Below are positions 57,217 to 64,000 of a stretch of DNA of 64,000 nt, piece by piece; position 1 is the first letter of the stretch; every line of letters begins with the position of its first letter. The notes under the pieces were generated by a model. That model saw only the letters and a program-made list of their open reading frames with translations. It was not told the origin of the DNA and did no database searches. The DNA is taken from contig NZ_CP119566.1 in the NCBI RefSeq assembly GCF_029277445.1, forward strand, positions 62,001 through 126,000, given 5' to 3'. Both the position numbers and the translations under genes were made by a program. Origin of the DNA: Pararhizobium qamdonense (lineage in GTDB: Bacteria > Pseudomonadota > Alphaproteobacteria > Rhizobiales > Rhizobiaceae).

Positions 57217-59349
57217 TTATTCAGCAGCTTCGCCTTCGCCCTTGGCGACTTCCTTGCCGGTTGCCTGATCGACAACCTTCATGGACAGGCGAACCTTACC
57301 GCGCTCGTCGAAGCCCATCAGCTTGACCCAGACCTTGTCGCCTTCCTTGACGACGTCGGAGGTCTTGGCAACACGATCGGACGCGAGCTGCGAGATGTGC
57401 ACGAGGCCATCACGCGGACCGAAGAAGTTGACGAAAGCGCCGAAGTCGGCGGTCTTGACGACCGTGCCTTCGTAGATCTGGCCGACTTCCGGTTCTGCAA
57501 CGATCGAGTGGATCCACTTGCGGGCCGCTTCGATTTCCTTGGCGGAGGACGAAGCGATCTTGATCGTGCCGTCATCGTCGATGTTGATCTTGGCGCCGGT
57601 CTTTTCAACAATTTCGCGGATGACCTTGCCGCCCGAACCGATGACTTCACGGATCTTGTCGACCGGGATGTTCATCACTTCGATGCGCGGTGCGAATTCG
57701 CCGAGCTGCGAACGGCCTTCGGTGATGGCGTTGGCCATCTCGCCGAGGATGTGCTTGCGGCCACCCTGTGCCTGCTCCAGCGCGACCTTCATGATCTCTT
57801 CGGTGATACCGGCGATCTTGATGTCCATCTGCAGCGAGGTGATGCCGTCGGCAGTGCCGGCGACCTTGAAGTCCATGTCGCCGAGGTGATCTTCGTCGCC
57901 GAGGATGTCGGAGAGAACGGCGAAGCGTTCACCTTCGAGAATCAGGCCCATGGCGATACCGGCAACCGGCTTGGCCAAGGGAACGCCGGCATCCATCAGG
58001 GCAAGCGAGGTGCCGCAGACGGTTGCCATCGAGGAAGAGCCGTTCGATTCGGTGATTTCGGAAACGACGCGCAGCGTGTAGGGGAACTGGTCGGCAGCCG
58101 GAAGCATCGGACGGATCGCGCGCCATGCGAGCTTGCCATGGCCGATTTCGCGGCGGCCCGGGGAGCCCATGCGGCCTGTTTCACCGACCGAGTAGGGCGG
58201 GAAGTTGTAATGCAGAAGGAACTTTTCCTTGTACATGCCGGTCAGGCTATCGACATACTGTTCGTCTTCGCCGGTGCCGAGCGTGGCAACGACGATCGCC
58301 TGCGTTTCACCGCGGGTGAACAGGGCCGAACCATGGGTGCGCGGCAGGATGCCGACTTCCGAAACGATGGCGCGAACGGTATCGAGATCGCGGCCGTCGA
58401 TGCGGCTCTTGGTGTCGAGGATGTTCCAGCGAACGATCTTGGCCTGCAGGTGCTTGAAGACGGCGCCGATGACTTCGTTGGTGTATTTCGGCTCAGCACC
58501 TTCCGGGAAGAAGTGAGCCTTGACCTTTGCCTTGACGGCATCAACGGCAGCGTAACGTTCGGCCTTCTGGGTGTTCTTATAGGCAACACGCAGTTCGGCT
58601 TCAGCGATCGAAAGCATTTCGGCTTCGAGTTCGGAATGATCTTCCGGGGTGAAATCGCGCGGTTCCTTGGCAGCAACTTCAGCGAGCTTGATGATCGCGT
58701 CGATGACCGGCTGGAAACCCTTGTGGCCGAACATGACGGCGCCGAGCATGACGTCTTCGTTCAGTTCCTTGGCTTCCGATTCCACCATCAGGACGGCGTC
58801 CTGGGTGCCGGCGACGACGAGGTCGAGGATCGATTCAGGCATTTCGTCGAGATGCGGGTTCAAGACGTACTGGCCGTTGATATAGCCAACGCGTGCGCCG
58901 CCGACCGGGCCCATGAAGGGAACGCCGGAGATCGTCAGGGCAGCGGATGCTGCAACCATCGACAGGATGTCCGGATCATTTTCGAGGTCATGCTGTACGA
59001 CGGTCACGACAACCTGGGTGTCGTTCTTGTAGCCTTCCGGGAACAGCGGGCGGATAGGACGGTCGATCAAGCGGGAAACCAGCGTTTCCTTTTCCGACGG
59101 ACGGCCTTCGCGCTTGAAATAGCCGCCGGGGATCTTGCCGGCTGCGTAGGTCTTTTCCTGGTAGTTGACGGTCAGCGGGAAGAAATCCTGGCCCGGCTTC
59201 GGCGACTTGGCCGAAACGACGGTGGCGAGAACGATGGTCTCGCCGTAGGTGGCGAGAACTGCGCCGTCAGCCTGACGGGCGATCTTGCCGGTTTCGAGCT
59301 TGAGCGGGCGGCCTGCCCATTCAATTTCGACTGTATGGGTATCGAACAT
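57217..59349 (-). CDS. pnp: Polyribonucleotide nucleotidyltransferase (PNPase)
   Basis: A 710-residue exoribonuclease. Two RNase PH-like cores ([19 protein letters not shown] at the start; [23 protein letters not shown] in part and [15 protein letters not shown] in the second) are followed by a KH domain ([17 protein letters not shown]) and an S1 domain ([17 protein letters not shown]). It degrades RNA from the 3' end in the degradosome. ATG at 59349 follows AAGGA. Confidence 0.97.
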   Translation of the reverse strand: MFDTHTVEIEWAGRPLKLETGKIARQADGAVLATYGETIVLATVVSAKSPKPGQDFFPLTVNYQEKTYAAGKIPGGYFKREGRPSEKETLVSRLIDRPIRPLFPEGYKNDTQVVVTVVQHDLENDPDILSMVAASAALTISGVPFMGPVGGARVGYINGQYVLNPHLDEMPESILDLVVAGTQDAVLMVESEAKELNEDVMLGAVMFGHKGFQPVIDAIIKLAEVAAKEPRDFTPEDHSELEAEMLSIAEAELRVAYKNTQKAERYAAVDAVKAKVKAHFFPEGAEPKYTNEVIGAVFKHLQAKIVRWNILDTKSRIDGRDLDTVRAIVSEVGILPRTHGSALFTRGETQAIVVATLGTGEDEQYVDSLTGMYKEKFLLHYNFPPYSVGETGRMGSPGRREIGHGKLAWRAIRPMLPAADQFPYTLRVVSEITESNGSSSMATVCGTSLALMDAGVPLAKPVAGIAMGLILEGERFAVLSDILGDEDHLGDMDFKVAGTADGITSLQMDIKIAGITEEIMKVALEQAQGGRKHILGEMANAITEGRSQLGEFAPRIEVMNIPVDKIREVIGSGGKVIREIVEKTGAKINIDDDGTIKIASSSAKEIEAARKWIHSIVAEPEVGQIYEGTVVKTADFGAFVNFFGPRDGLVHISQLASDRVAKTSDVVKEGDKVWVKLMGFDERGKVRLSMKVVDQATGKEVAKGEGEAAE

Positions 59350-59674
59350 GTTTTGTCCTTCGTGTGCGGCAATGCCGCGCCGCAGCCAGTGTGGCGCGGG
59401 CGGCAGTGTTTCCGCTGATATGACACATCACGGGCAAGACAGCGGGAGGCTTCCAAATTCGGCTGGCGGTAACCGCGCACTTATGAAAGCGGGTGCTTCC
59501 GGTGCGTGGCAAACGCGCAAGCGCCGAAGCATCCTGCAATCCTGCCCCATGACAGGTCATCGGTTGGTTCCGCAGAACCGGCCCATCCGGTCTGCTAGGG
59601 TGTCCGCTTCCAACAGCGCCGTTTCGGCTTGGCTGGAAGCGCAAGGGCGGGGGTGAATTCCCCGCAAAAAACAA
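59350..59674. other. pnp leader region
   Basis: Together with the rpsO terminator this leaves 365 bp between pnp and rpsO. It contains an imperfect hairpin at 59606-59640 (GCTTCCA/TGGAAGC with inner GCC/GGC). By analogy with E. coli this could be an RNase III processing site for PNPase autocontrol, but that is inference. No separate gene was seen. Confidence 0.35.
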
Positions 59675-59707
59675 ACCGGCGGGCCCCTGTTGAAGGGTCC
59701 CGCCGGT
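59675..59707 (-). terminator. Rho-independent terminator of rpsO
   Basis: ACCGGCGGG and CCCGCCGGT pair (with further CCC/GGG inside). On the minus strand the stem is followed by TTGTTTTTTGC. Confidence 0.85.
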
Positions 59708-59714
59708 GTAAGGC

Positions 59715-59984
59715 TTAGCGGCGAATGCCGAGAGCAGTAATCAGCTTGGTGTACCGTGCCTCTTCCTTGCCCTTGACATAGTCAAGAAGCGAACGGCGGG
59801 TAGAAACCATTGCCAGAAGGCCACGACGCGAGTGGTTGTCCTTCTTGTGACCCTTGAAGTGTTCGGTCAGGTTGTTGATCCGCTCGGTGAGGATCGCAAC
59901 CTGGACTTCCGGGGAACCGGTGTCGCCTTCGACGGTTGCGTATTCCTTGATAAGCGCAGCCTTGCGCTCTGCAGTGATCGACAT
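59715..59984 (-). CDS. rpsO: 30S ribosomal protein S15
   Basis: An 89-residue S15: [37 protein letters not shown] (shown in part: [10 protein letters not shown]) and the basic end [11 protein letters not shown]. It binds 16S rRNA early in 30S assembly. ATG at 59984 has AGGATG nearby. It has its own terminator, so pnp is probably read from both its own and rpsO promoters. Confidence 0.97.
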   Translation of the reverse strand: MSITAERKAALIKEYATVEGDTGSPEVQVAILTERINNLTEHFKGHKKDNHSRRGLLAMVSTRRSLLDYVKGKEEARYTKLITALGIRR

Positions 59985-60162
59985 CGTGTCATCCTTTCAA
60001 TGTTTAGGATTTCGGGTCGCCAGCAGCCGGGATGCCGTCTAGCTGCGGCCATGAAGGCAAAAGTCCGCAGAGAGCGGGGTCTGATGCTGGCGCTGCCTAT
60101 AAACCATCCGGCATTAAAAAGAAAGAGGGCGGATAAAGACGCCGCAATGGCTCAACTGGCGC

Positions 60163-60489
60163 TCATTGCGGTGGCGTGCGTGGCCGCATCGGGGCGGATT
60201 TCCTGCGGTCATCGATCGTCTGGCAATCAAGATAGGCGGAGAAAACCCAGCCGAGCACCGCGCCATCGGCGGCGACCTTTGCCCATCGCTTGCCACCCAG
60301 CGTGCGCTGATCGACGATCTCGACGGCCACGCCATTGCTAAGAGCAGACACGACGCCGCCTTGAGGCTTTGAGCGCACATTGAGCGGCGTTCCAGTGGGA
60401 TCGGCGACCAGGCACTCTGCGGCTGACGCTGTGCCGGCGAAAAGGGTTGCGACAAGAAATGCAGCCATTCCGAAACCTCTTTGCAACAT
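60163..60489 (-). CDS. Exported SH3-domain protein
   Basis: A 108-residue protein: a signal peptide (about 1-23, ending ASA-AEC), then an SH3b domain (TGTPLNVRSKPQGGVVSALSNG and WAKVAADGAVLGWVFSAYLDC, in part) with Cys residues near both ends. The tail is Arg/Pro-rich. ATG at 60489 is seven bases from GGAGGA; ATG 60495 is too close to it and 60546 too long. It probably acts in the cell envelope. Confidence 0.78.
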   Translation of the reverse strand: MLQRGFGMAAFLVATLFAGTASAAECLVADPTGTPLNVRSKPQGGVVSALSNGVAVEIVDQRTLGGKRWAKVAADGAVLGWVFSAYLDCQTIDDRRKSAPMRPRTPPQ

Positions 60490-60542
60490 CGACATGTCCT
60501 CCGACCGGGCAAACCACAGGGCTGGGCCGTCAGGCTTTTGCT

Positions 60543-62270
60543 TCAAGGTTGAGCCGCAAGATTGGCGCTCAGCTTTTCCTCAGGGATCCGGACGCGCCAT
60601 TCGATCCCGTCTTCATGCATGATCCGTTCCAGCTTGGCATCCAGCGCCATGCCGAGCATGCGCTCCAGAACCATGGTGCCAAAACCCTTGCGCGGGCTGG
60701 TGCCTTCAGCTGGAGCAATATCGGCGCCTTTTTCTCTCCAGACGAACAGGAACGTGCCTTCCAGCACCGACCATTGCAGGTCGATCACGCCGCTGCTGTT
60801 GGCCAAGGCCCCATATTTCGTCGCATTGGTGGCCAGTTCGTGCAGGGCCATGCCAAGCGTCTGCGACACCTGCGCATCCAGCCGTACCGGCGGCCCGGAG
60901 AGATGAACCCGTTGCGGATCATCGGGGGTGAACGGCTGCAGCTGGTTTTGCGCGAGTTCCTGGAAATCCACCCCTTGCGCCGCATTGGCGATCATCAGGT
61001 CGGTCGAGCGGGCAAGCCCGGCGATGCGCTTGCGGAAGGTTTCGGCGAAATCCACCCGGCTTTCGGCGGCGTTCAGCGACTGGTTGAGCATAGACTGGAT
61101 GACCGTCAGCTGGTTTTTCGAGCGATGCGCCACCTCGCGCATCAGGAAGCGGATTTCGTTTTCCGCCTTGCGGCGCGCCTGCGCGGCATCGGCCAAAGCT
61201 GCCGAAACCGTTTCGATCTCGACGATCATATGCTTGCGCGGTGCGATCGGCCGGCCGGCACCCAGAAGATGTGCGTCACGGGCGAGAACCTTGACGCCCT
61301 GCGTCAGAAGGCTGGCAATGGCGGTGGATCCGGCAACGGCTATGCCACCGAAGAGAAGTCCACCCAGCGACAGCCAGAGATAGGACCAGAGTGCTGGCGC
61401 ATCGACATCGGCACTTTTGGCCCAGGCGACGATCTTCCAGCCGGTCAGCACGGAAAATTCCGTGACCGTACGGTATTCTACGCCATCGTGAACCGCATCG
61501 CCGACGCCGACGCGCAAGGCCGGCACGATCTCCATGAAAAACGGTTTTCCGACCGCAAGATCCGGATCGGACGAGGCGATGACATGACCGGCTCCATCCA
61601 GCAGCGCCGCATTCCAGCCGGGTGACAAGACATCGCGGTTGACCGTTTTTGCCATGCTTTCAGCGTTGCGCGTCAGCGCCAGAAGGTAATCGCTGTTTCC
61701 GAGCGGCGTGGTGATCGGCAGATAGACATTGAACACCCATTTCTGCGCCGTCTTGCCGAAGAAGACGTTCGAAATGAACGGGCCGCCATTGCGGAATGCC
61801 TGATCGATTGAAATTGGGTCGGATGCCTTGCCCAGCGGACTGCCATAGGGAACGCGCGTATTGAAAAGCTGATTATGGCCGCGATCGATCACCAGGAGAT
61901 TGGATTCGGTATCGGCAAGCGAAGAGCGGGCGCGGCCGTAGAATCGCTCAGGATTATTACCATCGTCCGCACCGGCAGCGACAAGCACCTTGAGGGTGGT
62001 CAGCATGCCATCGACCTCGCGCTCCACCAGCCGCGTCACCGATCCTGTCGAAGCCTTGAGCAGCGCCGTCACGACGCGCTCCTGCTCGTCGGTGCTGCGC
62101 TTCAGGATGATCAGGGAGAATACGAAGGATGGGACGATGGCGATAAGCAGCAGCATTGTCAGATAAAACGACAGCGGCCGCCGCAGCCGCGAGCGCAGGC
62201 GCGTTCGCCAGGAACCTCCCGGCCCGCTCTTTTTCTCCTGTGCGTCGCTCAAGCGCCCCTCATCCACCAC
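60543..62270 (-). CDS. HWE-family sensor histidine kinase
   Basis: A 575-residue membrane sensor. Membrane segments at about 35-56 and 294-318 bracket a Cache-like extracellular domain. A HAMP-like linker follows, then the HWE kinase core: His382 in EVAHRSKNQLTVIQS, the N-box ALHELATNATKYGAL, the WRE motif (FVWREKG) and a GFGTMVLERML G-box. No response regulator gene lies next to it, so it is an orphan. ATG at 62270. Confidence 0.9.
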   Translation of the reverse strand: MVDEGRLSDAQEKKSGPGGSWRTRLRSRLRRPLSFYLTMLLLIAIVPSFVFSLIILKRSTDEQERVVTALLKASTGSVTRLVEREVDGMLTTLKVLVAAGADDGNNPERFYGRARSSLADTESNLLVIDRGHNQLFNTRVPYGSPLGKASDPISIDQAFRNGGPFISNVFFGKTAQKWVFNVYLPITTPLGNSDYLLALTRNAESMAKTVNRDVLSPGWNAALLDGAGHVIASSDPDLAVGKPFFMEIVPALRVGVGDAVHDGVEYRTVTEFSVLTGWKIVAWAKSADVDAPALWSYLWLSLGGLLFGGIAVAGSTAIASLLTQGVKVLARDAHLLGAGRPIAPRKHMIVEIETVSAALADAAQARRKAENEIRFLMREVAHRSKNQLTVIQSMLNQSLNAAESRVDFAETFRKRIAGLARSTDLMIANAAQGVDFQELAQNQLQPFTPDDPQRVHLSGPPVRLDAQVSQTLGMALHELATNATKYGALANSSGVIDLQWSVLEGTFLFVWREKGADIAPAEGTSPRKGFGTMVLERMLGMALDAKLERIMHEDGIEWRVRIPEEKLSANLAAQP

Positions 62271-62420
62271 ATCTCATGCCTGCGCGCCGGCACCCGCATC
62301 CACCCGTCAGGTCTCATTTGACGTATGCGCGAATCCCGAACTCAGGCAGGACCATGCGCCAGCCGCTATATGAAGGCAACCGATCGCGTGTGACGAAATC
62401 TATGAGGGGCCTTTGAAGTG

Positions 62421-63356
62421 TCAACCCGTGACGAAGACGCGCTTGGGCCGGAATTCGCCTTCGCCGATCTCGCCGATGGCAATCAGCTTGCCGCGCGAGG
62501 TCGCATAGGCTTCCGGTTCTGCGGTTGGTGCATCGCGGCCGCGCAGGATGATCGGATTGCCCATTTTCAGCCGATGGGCCTGGTCTTCGGAAATCGCGAT
62601 ATGCGGCAGGTTCGACAAAGCTTCGCCGGTATCGATCAGGAAAGCATCGAGCGCTTCCAGGCGTTCCTCGTCACTTTCGATCTTTTCCAGGGCCACAAGT
62701 TCCGCCAGCGGCACCATGGCCTCTTCGGCAAAAGGCGCCACGAAGCTGCGGCGCAGCGAGGCGATATGACCGAAACAGCCGAGATCACGGCCGAAATCGC
62801 GGGCCAGCGAGCGCACATAGGTGCCCTTGCCGCATTCGATTTCGAAATGCGCCAAACTCGGCGTGCAGCCGAGCAGCGACAGGCGGAATATCTCGACTTC
62901 GCGAGCGGGAATATCGACGGTCTCGCCTTCGCGGGCCAGATCATAGGCGCGGTTGCCATCGATCTTGATTGCCGAAAACTGCGGCGGCACCTGGCTGATC
63001 ACGCCGGTATATTTCGGCAGGAGCGCGCGGATATCTTCCTCTGAGGGACGATTGGGCGACGACTGCGTCACCTCGCCTTCCAGATCGTCGGTCGAGCGTT
63101 CCTCGCCCCAGGCAACGGCGAATTCATAGATCTTGCGGCCGTCCATGACATAGGGAACGGTCTTAGTCGCATCGCCCAGCGCAATCGGCAGCATGCCCGA
63201 CGCCAGCGGATCGAGCGTACCGGCATGGCCTGCCTTCTGCGCCTTGAACAGCCACTTGATTTTGGACACGGCTTCGGTCGAGCCGAAATCCAGCGGCTTG
63301 TCGAGGATCAGCCAGCCGGAAATCGGGCGGCCCTTGGGCTTGCGGGGTTTTGACAT
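62421..63356 (-). CDS. truB: tRNA pseudouridine(55) synthase
   Basis: A 311-residue TruB with the catalytic Asp49 in [30 protein letters not shown], and the [22 protein letters not shown] segment (in part). It makes Psi55 in the T loop. The start lies 3 bp after the preceding unknown gene, within the rbfA-truB transcription unit. Confidence 0.95.
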   Translation of the reverse strand: MSKPRKPKGRPISGWLILDKPLDFGSTEAVSKIKWLFKAQKAGHAGTLDPLASGMLPIALGDATKTVPYVMDGRKIYEFAVAWGEERSTDDLEGEVTQSSPNRPSEEDIRALLPKYTGVISQVPPQFSAIKIDGNRAYDLAREGETVDIPAREVEIFRLSLLGCTPSLAHFEIECGKGTYVRSLARDFGRDLGCFGHIASLRRSFVAPFAEEAMVPLAELVALEKIESDEERLEALDAFLIDTGEALSNLPHIAISEDQAHRLKMGNPIILRGRDAPTAEPEAYATSRGKLIAIGEIGEGEFRPKRVFVTG

Positions 63357-63359
63357 GGT

Positions 63360-63815
63360 TCAGGCTCTTTTTTTGCGGAATGTCGCTGCAGTCTTGGCAA
63401 CGCTGCCATCCGGCATTTTCTGGCTGTTGCCTTTTTCAAATCCGAGCGCGTAGAGACGCTTGGCAATCAGGTATCCGGCAGCAATGGTGGCGCCATTGTC
63501 GATACGGTAATCGTCGCGCAGAGTTTCGGCCAGCAGGGGCTCGATGGCGCCGAGCGGCGGCTTTCCGGAGGCTGCAGCCTCAAGCAGCAGCTTTTCATTA
63601 TAGGGCGAATTGACGATGGCTTCGAGCGCCTTCATCTCGCGATCACCATGGGCGATGTCCTTGCCGTGGCGAAACGGCAGGCCGGAGGAGACAATCATTT
63701 CGACGAGACGGACGGCGTCGGCATTGTCGAACCGCGCCAGCCCATTGCGATAGAATGTCTGCCGCTGGTCAAACGTCCAGGCGTTGAGTTCGTCCAGAGT
63801 GATATGCTTTGCCAT
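63360..63815 (-). CDS. Conserved hypothetical protein between rbfA and truB
   Basis: A 151-residue soluble, mostly helical protein: [39 protein letters not shown], a central PLLAETLRDDYRIDNGATIAAGYL and a Lys/Arg-rich end. No domain was recognised. The ATG at 63815 overlaps the rbfA stop (TGATG), with GAGGAG inside rbfA as its ribosome site, and it ends 3 bp before truB. The tight coupling suggests a role in translation or RNA handling, by position only. Confidence 0.8.
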   Translation of the reverse strand: MAKHITLDELNAWTFDQRQTFYRNGLARFDNADAVRLVEMIVSSGLPFRHGKDIAHGDREMKALEAIVNSPYNEKLLLEAAASGKPPLGAIEPLLAETLRDDYRIDNGATIAAGYLIAKRLYALGFEKGNSQKMPDGSVAKTAATFRKKRA

Positions 63816-64000
63816 CACTCCTCGTTTTTATCGTTTTGACCGTCGTCATCCTTCAGGTCGCGCAGAACTTCCGGAGACCGCAGAAGCGCGTCGATCTTCT
63901 TGTAGTTGTCGAAGCTGGTATCGTCCTTGAAGCGGACTTCCGGCATGTATTTCAGCTGGCGGATATGCGGGGTCAGGCGGCCCCGGATATATTTGGCATG
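63815..64000 (-). CDS. rbfA: Ribosome-binding factor A (5' part beyond window)
   Basis: The last 61 residues are visible: [37 protein letters not shown], then an acidic C-terminus ([11 protein letters not shown]). The pattern is that of the RbfA KH-like domain, which acts in 30S maturation. The start lies outside the right edge. It forms a unit with the following unknown gene and truB. Confidence 0.92.
   Translation of the reverse strand, partial: HAKYIRGRLTPHIRQLKYMPEVRFKDDTSFDNYKKIDALLRSPEVLRDLKDDDGQNDKNEE

Noticed and set aside
57397..59418. A 673-codon open frame antisense to pnp
   Set aside because: It is a shadow frame of pnp produced by GC-rich codon bias; the pnp product has all expected domains.

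Overview
The window looks like a piece of the main chromosome of a Rhizobiaceae alphaproteobacterium (Rhizobium/Agrobacterium/Ensifer type). The evidence is the high GC content; the pccB-pccA-methylmalonyl-CoA mutase locus; the rkpK/ugd-lpsL pair; irr beside fabA-fabB-fabI; a TIGR02300-type acidic protein next to tRNA-Ala; the rbfA-truB / rpsO / pnp cluster; and short mosaic palindromic intergenic repeats of the kind seen in rhizobia. No phage, IS element, CRISPR array, rRNA operon or origin was seen.

Layout. 1-7.7 kb: an amide/oligopeptide uptake operon running rightward (AmiC-like sensor, cut by the left edge; ANTAR-type AmiR-like antiterminator; two permeases; binding protein; acetamidase/formamidase; fused double ATPase). 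7.8-10.4 kb: a LacI repressor divergent from a PhyH-type dioxygenase, then a flavodoxin-like reductase. 10.6-18.5 kb: propionate catabolism (pccB, pccA, mutase), with a YghU-type glutathione transferase and a tandem pair of small unknown paralogues between the carboxylase subunits. 18.6-27.2 kb: small unknown proteins, a hydroxyacid dehydrogenase, a short RNase D, a nicotinamide phosphoribosyltransferase and two large, apparently disordered proteins of unknown function. 27.3-30.8 kb: rpsA, cmk, a TIGR02300 protein and tRNA-Ala(GGC). 30.9-33.8 kb: a Phd/PemK toxin-antitoxin pair, an atypical SDR protein, a DUF6894 protein and a Crp-type regulator. 33.8-40.7 kb: a sulfur region (tauABC, an LLM flavin monooxygenase, metN-metI and metQ). 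41-49.6 kb: OsmC, DUF1349, ugd-lpsL-phosphatase, a FAH-family enzyme and three membrane proteins. 49.7-53 kb: irr and fabA-fabB-fabI. 53-57 kb: htpG, hicAB, a small membrane protein and rsmC. 57.2-64 kb: pnp, rpsO, an SH3 protein, an HWE histidine kinase, truB, an unknown coupled gene and the 3' end of rbfA.

How the genes fit together. The left operon can sense an amide ligand, import it and hydrolyse it. The pcc/mutase block turns propionyl-CoA into succinyl-CoA, although no methylmalonyl-CoA epimerase gene is present here. The tau/LLM/met block is consistent with scavenging organosulfur compounds. The right third is mostly core translation, RNA-turnover and fatty-acid genes, with two toxin-antitoxin pairs placed among them.

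Coordinates follow the start codon best supported by a ribosome binding site and family length, and alternatives are noted. Family assignments come from reading motifs by eye; no database search was run.
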